Shown here piece by piece: positions 6,692 to 11,942 of a stretch of 13,465 nt of DNA. The position numbers and the translations under genes were made by a program. The notes under the pieces are model-generated. The model was not told the origin of the DNA. It ran no database searches and worked only from the letters and a program-made list of their open reading frames with translations. The first letter of the stretch is position 1. Each line of letters starts with the position of its first letter. The stretch is taken from contig JAUPTR010000269.1 in NCBI GenBank assembly GCA_030917985.1, positions 1-13,465 on the forward strand, read 5' to 3'. This DNA is from Pseudomonadota bacterium (lineage in GTDB: Bacteria; Pseudomonadota; Gammaproteobacteria; Burkholderiales; SCOH01).

Positions 6692-6871
6692 AGCTCCCTG
6701 CGATGCTCGTTTCGGCCTTATATTCTTTGAACCAATATCGTTGAGATATGGTTGCTGATCCGATGGACTCTGTGAGCGTGTTCCTTGTGAACGTGCCTAA
6801 TGAGTCCGGTGTGCGACCCCTTGAACCCCAGGTTCAAGATGCTGGGTCAAACGGCATAGGCGGGGAGTTTT
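6692..6871 (+). ncRNA. ssrS: 6S RNA
   Basis: The roughly 180-nt gap between zapA and the 5-formyl-THF cyclo-ligase gene is the standard position of 6S RNA, which mimics an open promoter and sequesters sigma-70 RNA polymerase in stationary phase. The closing stem is seen directly: CTCCCTGC (6694-6701) pairs with GCGGGGAG (6860-6867), and ATGC (6703-6706) with GCAT (6854-6857). The conserved 3'-side hairpin CTTGAACC-CCA-GGTTCAAG (6820-6838) matches the CCUUGAACC...GGUUCAAG element of E. coli 6S RNA. A run of five T follows at 6868-6872. The ends are predicted to within a few nt from the stem and the upstream -10 box. Confidence 0.9.
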
Positions 6872-6920
6872 TCATTTCTTCCGCTGTTTCTTTGATTCCC
6901 TGTTTCGGCTGAGTCTTCTT

Positions 6921-7538
6921 ATGTCTGGTGATGTACCCGACAAGGTCTCCTTGCGCCGCCAGTTGCGCCGAGCCCGTGCCGCATTGACGCCCACCCGGCG
7001 GCGCCAGGCCGTTGCAGCATTTACCCGCAATGTATTGCGTTCTGGTTTGCTGTTGCGTTATCGCCGCATTGGTTTTTATGCATCGATGCCAAACGAACTC
7101 GATCTGTGGCCATTGATTCGTACCGCGCAGGCGCGTGGTCGCCAGTGTTTTTTGCCGGTGGTACCCAAGGGGCGTGGCAAATGCATGCGTTTTCGCGAAT
7201 GGCGTCCGGGCGGCCGTTTTCAGGCAAACCGCTACGGTATTGCCGAGGTGGTTGCCCGCAAGGCATATGCTGCTCGTACCATGGATTTGCTGTTTGTTCC
7301 CCTGCTGGGTTTCGATGTTGCTGGCAATCGACTGGGTATGGGCGGGGGGTATTATGATGCAACGCTGGCATTTCTTCGTATGCGCCGTGCCTGGCGCAAA
7401 CCTGTGCTGATTGGCGCTGCATATGAATGCCAGCGCCTTCCGGCCGTTCCTGTCGAGAGTTGGGACTATCCGCTCGACTGGGTGCTGACCGACTCAGCCA
7501 TATATCGTTGCCGGCCGAACCGCCGGGTGATGTCTTGA
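6921..7538 (+). CDS. ygfA: 5-formyltetrahydrofolate cyclo-ligase
   Basis: A 205-residue enzyme (MTHFS) that converts 5-formyl-THF to 5,10-methenyl-THF with ATP in the cytoplasm. Family marks are the basic N-terminal region LRRQLRRARAALT (11-23), GFYASMPNELDL (51-62), FVPLLGFDVAGNRLGMGGGY (125-144) containing the nucleotide/folate-binding RLGMGGGYYD, and the C-terminal ESWDYPLDWVLTDSAIYR. It lies directly after 6S RNA; in E. coli the two are made from one precursor transcript, and the same is likely here. There is no strong Shine-Dalgarno sequence before the ATG. It is also called fau. Confidence 0.93.
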   Translation: MSGDVPDKVSLRRQLRRARAALTPTRRRQAVAAFTRNVLRSGLLLRYRRIGFYASMPNELDLWPLIRTAQARGRQCFLPVVPKGRGKCMRFREWRPGGRFQANRYGIAEVVARKAYAARTMDLLFVPLLGFDVAGNRLGMGGGYYDATLAFLRMRRAWRKPVLIGAAYECQRLPAVPVESWDYPLDWVLTDSAIYRCRPNRRVMS

Positions 7539-7679
7539 ACGCCTGCCGTCTCAGGTGCTTCCGTATCTGCGATTAAATTATGCTGTTTGGGAACCAACGC
7601 TATGGCGTGCGGTCTATCTTGCACTTGATGGGGCGGTGTATTTCTTCCAAATATCCGTTTGTAATCATAAATATTCATA

Positions 7680-7707
7680 TTGCATTTATCGGCTTTTAGA
7701 ATAAAAT
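7680..7707 (+). promoter_or_regulatory. Candidate sigma-70 promoter of the secreted-paralog array
   Basis: TTGCAT (7680-7685) and TAAAAT (7702-7707) are separated by 16 bp inside an AT-rich patch (about 7650-7720) that stands out from the GC-richer surroundings. The predicted start lies about 78 nt before the first array gene, leaving a leader of moderate length. No hairpin terminator was found between the cyclo-ligase stop and this site. Confidence 0.45.
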
Positions 7708-7791
7708 ATCTAAATTATGCTGGTAGCCCCAGCTTGCAATTGATTGCGCTTCATTGCGGTGCACTTTTGCCCTGTGACGCGAGAGGAGAAT

Positions 7792-8337
7792 ATGTTGAAA
7801 ACGATGATGAATGTCTTGGCCGCATTGTTGTTGGCGCCATGCATGGCAACCGCTGAGATGCAGTCGATGGAAGATGCCGAGATGTCGGAGTTGGCTGCTC
7901 GCGATGGTATCAGTGTGGCAATGGAACTGCGCCTGACTGGTTCCTGGGCATATTTTCAGGATCGTGGAACCGAGACAAACAGCGTGTCTTTCTCCAATTT
8001 TGCTTTGAACGGCATTGGTGCACCAAGCACCACCGTGGTTGCCTGTTCCGGTGGCCTTATAGACGGAGCATGCAGTAATGGTCAGGGCATCGACACCGGT
8101 GCCGTGCCTGCTGCCATCGTCTGGACACAGATTGATGTGAAGCAGGATGCAAACGGGGTGCCGGTAGTCGTGACATACCTGCCTCAACTGCAATTCTCCA
8201 TGGGCGTGCAGGATTACGAAATGCGCCGGGGAATCAGTGGTGATGGTACGGCGGCAAATGTCAGCCGTTTTGGCTCGGTGCATCTCAAGAATTTTGATAT
8301 GTCCAAATCTTATTTCGAGTTTTCGGGGCACAAATAA
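7792..8337 (+). CDS. Secreted DUF6160/Fil-like protein, array member 1
   Basis: A 181-residue exported protein. The signal peptide ends at ATA (residue 21); Cys17 is not a lipobox because Pro precedes it. The mature N-terminus carries the array signature in a degenerate form, EMQSMEDAEMSELAARDGIS (22-41), where the other members have GQDG. C85 and C94 form the shared cysteine loop (VVAC-8 residues-C). The second half is predicted beta-rich and ends SYFEFSGHK, like member 3. The start at 7792 is fixed by GAGGAGA and the signal peptide; the frame also opens at 7744, which would add an implausible leader. The stop overlaps the next start (TAATG). It resembles, from memory, DUF6160/FilA-type proteins of Acinetobacter; function unknown. 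Confidence 0.8.
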   Translation: MLKTMMNVLAALLLAPCMATAEMQSMEDAEMSELAARDGISVAMELRLTGSWAYFQDRGTETNSVSFSNFALNGIGAPSTTVVACSGGLIDGACSNGQGIDTGAVPAAIVWTQIDVKQDANGVPVVVTYLPQLQFSMGVQDYEMRRGISGDGTAANVSRFGSVHLKNFDMSKSYFEFSGHK

Positions 8338-9389
8338 TGAGTAAACAGTCACAAGGAAACGCGAAGCGGTCTTTGGTTGCTGTACTCCTTGCCCTGACTG
8401 CGTCAACCCACTGCCTTGCTTCGATGCAGGAGATGGGGGATGAGGAGATTCAGGGGGTGGTCGGCCAGGATGGTCTGTCGATTGTGTTGAGCAATAACTT
8501 TGGCTATCGCTGGAAAGACATACCGGCGGTGGATGGTGTTGCTCCGGCAAAAGCCAATGGCTTCCGCTTTGTGGCTCCGCGTCGACCAATGTACGACGCC
8601 AATCAGATGACTGAATTCGATAACGAATATCTGGAAATCTCCGACTATTCCTTGTCAACCAGCGACTATGCCCCGATTACCGATCCAATGAAGCTGGATC
8701 TGGTCACGCTGCCGGATGGCAAGGCCGCCATTCAGTTCAGCCTTGCCGAAAATGTGAATGGTTTGGGCAAGAAGAGCATTGGTTTCACGCTGGGCAGTTA
8801 TGCGCGGATTCAGCAGGATAACAATACCGCACCATCGAGTTGGCTGGCCCCGGAAAAATGGACGATCGGTCGCATTGAAATGACCGATATCGTTCAGCGC
8901 GGAACCAAGTATATGTTGACGCCGATGAATGATGGTTTTGGTTTCTCGTTCCAGACGGAGTTCAATATCGCCAGCTTGTCGTTGTATCCGCAGTTTACTC
9001 GTGATAGCGCGACAGGCCTCTACGCACTAACAGACGATGAGTGGTTCAGGGCAACCAATGTTGCAGTTTGCGGCGCGCTGAGCGCAAGCGATACGTGTGT
9101 GCCGGGCAGTAAATTTGTGCTGGGTGACCCGGTGGCAGGCCCCATGGTGCTCAAGGCGGAGTCTGTGGATGGCAGCCCTGCAATTACCCTGACCATGGGT
9201 AATGTCAATGTTCAGGCGCGGGATGGCGACACGCCATTGGCACAGGGTTCGATTGTCATCGACTCGTTGAAGGCACAAACTGCCGCCGCTCAACGTTGTG
9301 TGGGCGGAACCTGTGATTTCGGCAAGCAGATTATCGGTGACATGAAAATTTACTCGATGCGCGTACGTTTTACTGATTTGAACCGGTGA
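8337..9389 (+). CDS. Secreted DUF6160/Fil-like protein, array member 2 (long)
   Basis: A 350-residue exported protein, the longest of the array. The signal peptide ends at about LAS (29); the mature start MQEMGDEEIQGVVGQDGLSI (30-49) is the clearest copy of the shared signature. Other marks are YLEISDYSL (98-106), the core MKLDLVTLPDGKAAIQFSLA (108-127), LGSYAR (142-147, also in member 4), and two cysteine pairs, C245/C254 (AVC-8 residues-C) and C311/C316. No transmembrane helix follows the signal peptide. It starts within the stop codon of member 1, so translation is coupled, and its stop overlaps the start region of member 3. The family link to DUF6160/Fil proteins is by recall of the N-terminal motif; role unknown, possibly a surface or pilus-associated protein. 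Confidence 0.8.
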   Translation: MSKQSQGNAKRSLVAVLLALTASTHCLASMQEMGDEEIQGVVGQDGLSIVLSNNFGYRWKDIPAVDGVAPAKANGFRFVAPRRPMYDANQMTEFDNEYLEISDYSLSTSDYAPITDPMKLDLVTLPDGKAAIQFSLAENVNGLGKKSIGFTLGSYARIQQDNNTAPSSWLAPEKWTIGRIEMTDIVQRGTKYMLTPMNDGFGFSFQTEFNIASLSLYPQFTRDSATGLYALTDDEWFRATNVAVCGALSASDTCVPGSKFVLGDPVAGPMVLKAESVDGSPAITLTMGNVNVQARDGDTPLAQGSIVIDSLKAQTAAAQRCVGGTCDFGKQIIGDMKIYSMRVRFTDLNR

Positions 9390-9397
9390 GGACCATG

Positions 9398-9952
9398 ATG
9401 AGACATTGGTGCTGTTCTATTGTGGTTTTGCTGTGCAGTTCGATTGCTCATGCGCAAATTGCCGAGCTGGATGAACGCGGCCTGTCGGAAGTGACGGGTC
9501 AGGATGGTTTGTCAATCAAGGCTCATATGGTATTTGGTGGCACGCCCACTGGCAGTGGTGTGAATGAGATCAAGCCAAACTCGATTTATTTCGGCTTTGG
9601 TGAGTATGCCGGCACGCCCGCCTACATTGCCCTTGAGCATCTGAATGGGTATGTGCACTTTGTTACACCGCTAAAAATTGACGTAGTGGACAACGGTGCG
9701 GGTGGCACCGGACTACCGGCAGCGGTGCAATTCACGATGCCTGAAGCAATCCAGATGGAGTTGGGCATCGACAGTATTTCCGCTCAGCCCGGTCTGGTTG
9801 TGGAAAAGGAATCTATCAATGTGGTTGACCACAGTACAGGAGTAGTGCTGCGGCAGGAGGTGGTCAACAAAAGGGATCTGGGTGGAATCAGGCTTACTGG
9901 CCGGATGGAGTTTACCCCTGGTTCTCATGTGCAGATATTTGGTCACAAATAA
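9398..9952 (+). CDS. Secreted DUF6160/Fil-like protein, array member 3
   Basis: A 184-residue exported protein. The signal peptide MRHWCCSIVVLLCSSIAHA is followed by the signature QIAELDERGLSEVTGQDGLS. The mature protein has no cysteine, unlike the other three. It shares with members 1 and 2 the core P-L-K-I-D-V-V ... G-L-P-A-A-V-Q-F-T-M-P-E, and ends VQIFGHK, like member 1 (FSGHK). ATG 9398 is preferred because AGGA (9389-9392) is 5 nt upstream; ATG 9395 and GTG 9386 are in frame and would add 1 and 4 residues. It lies 8 nt after, or overlaps, the end of member 2. A shorter paralog, probably of the same duplication group as member 1. Confidence 0.8.
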   Translation: MRHWCCSIVVLLCSSIAHAQIAELDERGLSEVTGQDGLSIKAHMVFGGTPTGSGVNEIKPNSIYFGFGEYAGTPAYIALEHLNGYVHFVTPLKIDVVDNGAGGTGLPAAVQFTMPEAIQMELGIDSISAQPGLVVEKESINVVDHSTGVVLRQEVVNKRDLGGIRLTGRMEFTPGSHVQIFGHK

Positions 9953-10036
9953 TTGAATTTGCCTGATGTTATGTTGCCAATCGGGAAACTTGCTTCAGGC
10001 CAAGATGTTGCGGCAGTCTAATTTCAGAGGTGGAAT

Positions 10037-11014
10037 GTGAATTGCTATTTGTCGCGTCCGTTCAGACGTGTAGTGTTAGGTACCTTTTTGTTTGCTTCAG
10101 CCCAGTCATATGCCGAACTGCGCGATATTGGCGAAGAGGGAATGTCTGATGTCTGGGGGCAGGCCATGTTCGAATTGACTAATTCGACAATCACGCCGTC
10201 TCCGGCGCTTGGCGTGACAGCGCCGATTGGAGATACGGGGGAGGTGGCTGGCCCGATTTCGTTCTCCAAAATTACTGTGGGTGCTGAAATTGAGCTGGAT
10301 GCCGAAATCGGCAAGCTGCGGCTGGGTTCATATGCCCGCGGTGTGGATGACGGTGGCGCGGATATTAATGCCAATAATATTATTTTCACTGGTTATCAGC
10401 GTGATGGCGTTTATTATCCCTTCAAAGCCAAAAACCCATATTTTGAATTTGCCATGACCAATCCGACGGATTCGGGTACAAGGGAAATTCTCGGTTTCCG
10501 TTTCGGTTTTGAGCAGGTTGACGGTATGTTGGGCGCCGAGCTAGCGCGTTTGAGTGGGCGAGTAAGTCTGACCTCAAAGAATGTTCCGGCAGACCCGGCA
10601 AACCCCAGTGGTGACCAGAAGCAGTTGTTGATCAATGGAAACGGGGTTCGTGATGCCGGTAGTGCACAAGTGGTTACCGTGACCGGTGGTGTGCCTGGTG
10701 TCCCTGGCGCTGCAGTGAGCAACGTATACAAGGATGTTGAAGCCGTTTGTTTGGGCCGCACCGGAGATCAAGGTGTGTGCGGTGCTGGCACGGATACTGC
10801 CACTAAGGATTTCTGGATTTCGGTCAACAAGGTAAACAATCTGTTCTATCCCAAGGCCTCTGCCGATGTGAGCGATTACACGCCTGCACAAAAAGGAGTC
10901 TGGATGAATTTGACCGACAATGCCCGTGTGTATTATCTGCGTAATACGGCAGACGCGTCGCTGGACGCTTTCAAGAATCCCAGCCCTAGTACATTGAATA
11001 TCCGTCGTTGGTAA
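10037..11014 (+). CDS. Secreted DUF6160/Fil-like protein, array member 4 (divergent)
   Basis: A 325-residue exported protein beginning at a GTG with AGAGGTGG just upstream (the ATG at 10035 is followed at once by a stop). The signal peptide ends QSYA (26). The signature is present but altered: ELRDIGEEGMSDVWGQAMFE, with GQDG replaced by GQAM. LGSYAR (95-100, shared with member 2), NPYFEF (133-138, compare YFEF in member 1) and a cysteine loop C238/C248 (VEAVC-9 residues-C) tie it to the family. The C-terminus, TLNIRRW, differs from the GHK ends. An 84-bp gap separates it from member 3, and a strong terminator follows. Function unknown; possibly a surface component. Confidence 0.78.
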   Translation: MNCYLSRPFRRVVLGTFLFASAQSYAELRDIGEEGMSDVWGQAMFELTNSTITPSPALGVTAPIGDTGEVAGPISFSKITVGAEIELDAEIGKLRLGSYARGVDDGGADINANNIIFTGYQRDGVYYPFKAKNPYFEFAMTNPTDSGTREILGFRFGFEQVDGMLGAELARLSGRVSLTSKNVPADPANPSGDQKQLLINGNGVRDAGSAQVVTVTGGVPGVPGAAVSNVYKDVEAVCLGRTGDQGVCGAGTDTATKDFWISVNKVNNLFYPKASADVSDYTPAQKGVWMNLTDNARVYYLRNTADASLDAFKNPSPSTLNIRRW

Positions 11015-11040
11015 ATTCGGGTGATTGGATGAGAAATCGA

Positions 11041-11067
11041 AAAAAACCGGCTGTTGCCGGTTTTTTT
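11041..11067. terminator. Bidirectional intrinsic terminator
   Basis: AAAAAACCGGC pairs perfectly with GCCGGTTTTTT around a TGTT loop, giving an 11-bp stem with A- and T-runs on the two sides. It ends the secreted-paralog array on the plus strand and ycgR on the minus strand; the ycgR stop codon (11066-11068) lies in the T-run itself. Confidence 0.9.
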
Positions 11068-11827
11068 AATTGCCGCGATTGATTTGGTCTTTTTGTAACT
11101 GCGTAATGTAGCGCTGTAGCAAGTTTTGTTGTGCCGAGGACAGGCCGTGAAACTGGCAGCCGATGTAAGTGACGTTGTTGCCGTTGCGCTGGCGCTCGCT
11201 ACGGTGGTTGCGGATTTCCAGGGTAAAACTCAGCAGCCCAAACTGGGGTAGCTCCAGCTGGCAGTCCATGAATCGCTGCATCGGTTGAAAATCATCCCTC
11301 GGTGTCGGCGAGGTCAGGCATAGCCCACCCAGACTGATGTCGTGCAGCGCAAACTCCTGCTTGCCTGCCGGATGATCACTGATACGGCACTTGAGTGGGT
11401 TGACGATTGGCGTCTTGATGCGGAAGTATTCGCGCCGTTGCAGCTTGATCAGACTGGTTGGCAGGCTCGCCTGCAGTGCGCCGTGCTGGTTGTGTTTTAC
11501 CTCGCGCAGCTTGCCGCAGACAAACTGGTATTTGATGCCTTCCGGCGTTGCGACACAAATATTGCGTTCGGAAGTGATCAGTTTGCGATTGATCTCGGGG
11601 CTACCGGATTGATCAATGGTAAATGTATGTCCTTTAGCGTCTACATCCAGAATCGTGCTGAGTGTGAATTGTGTCCCGTGATCAAAATAGATTGCGACCA
11701 GATCATGTTTATTCATGAGTTGGCGTAGCGCGTGAGCAATATCGAATGCGGATGTCAGTTCGAATCGATGAATGTCGACATTCTCGTTGATCAGTTGGGG
11801 TGCGGAGGTGCTGGCGTGTTCGGTCAT
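11066..11827 (-). CDS. ycgR: YcgR-like PilZ-domain c-di-GMP effector (flagellar brake family)
   Basis: A 253-residue cytoplasmic protein. Residues about 18-122 form a YcgR N-terminal beta domain and about 126-245 a PilZ domain. The c-di-GMP-binding residues are intact: the RxxxR motif at R132-R136 (RREYFR) and the DxSxxG motif DISLGG (163-168). In the family, c-di-GMP binding lets YcgR slow flagellar rotation by contacting the motor; other two-domain relatives act elsewhere, so the flagellar role is inferred. No flagellar gene is in view. It is convergent with the secreted-paralog array and shares its terminator. No Shine-Dalgarno sequence precedes the ATG; a perfect TATAAT lies 7 nt upstream (11835-11840, minus strand). 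Confidence 0.87.
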   Translation of the reverse strand: MTEHASTSAPQLINENVDIHRFELTSAFDIAHALRQLMNKHDLVAIYFDHGTQFTLSTILDVDAKGHTFTIDQSGSPEINRKLITSERNICVATPEGIKYQFVCGKLREVKHNQHGALQASLPTSLIKLQRREYFRIKTPIVNPLKCRISDHPAGKQEFALHDISLGGLCLTSPTPRDDFQPMQRFMDCQLELPQFGLLSFTLEIRNHRSERQRNGNNVTYIGCQFHGLSSAQQNLLQRYITQLQKDQINRGN

Positions 11828-11900
11828 GGTAATGATTATAATCGACCGGTTCAGAGATTTTCTTAAGCTAAATGGTCTTTAGCGCAGATTTTAATGATTA

Positions 11901-11930
11901 AAAAAACGCCCGAAATTTCCGGGCGTTTTT
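11901..11930 (-). terminator. Intrinsic terminator of malate synthase gene
   Basis: CGCCCG (11907-11912) pairs with CGGGCG (11920-11925) around a 7-nt loop, with A-runs and T-runs flanking. It lies 13 nt beyond the aceB stop codon on the minus strand. It isolates aceB transcription from ycgR, which is read in the same direction further on. Confidence 0.88.
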
Positions 11931-11942
11931 AATTGCAGCAAA

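Noticed and set aside
7539..7791. Possible extra gene or small RNA between the cyclo-ligase and the array
   Set aside because: No credible open frame or stable hairpin was found; the AT-rich part is better explained as the array promoter region.
7792..7854. Lipobox in array member 1 (Cys17)
   Set aside because: Pro directly before the Cys does not fit a lipobox, and a normal ATA cleavage site follows.
7696..8658. 320-codon minus-strand open frame across array members 1 and 2
   Set aside because: It is antisense to two genes with signal peptides and coupled starts; its Ser/His/Pro-rich product shows no domain.
9961..10000. Inverted repeat GCCTGA/TCAGGC between array members 3 and 4 as a terminator
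   Set aside because: A 6-bp stem with a 28-nt loop and no T-tract is too weak to call a terminator.
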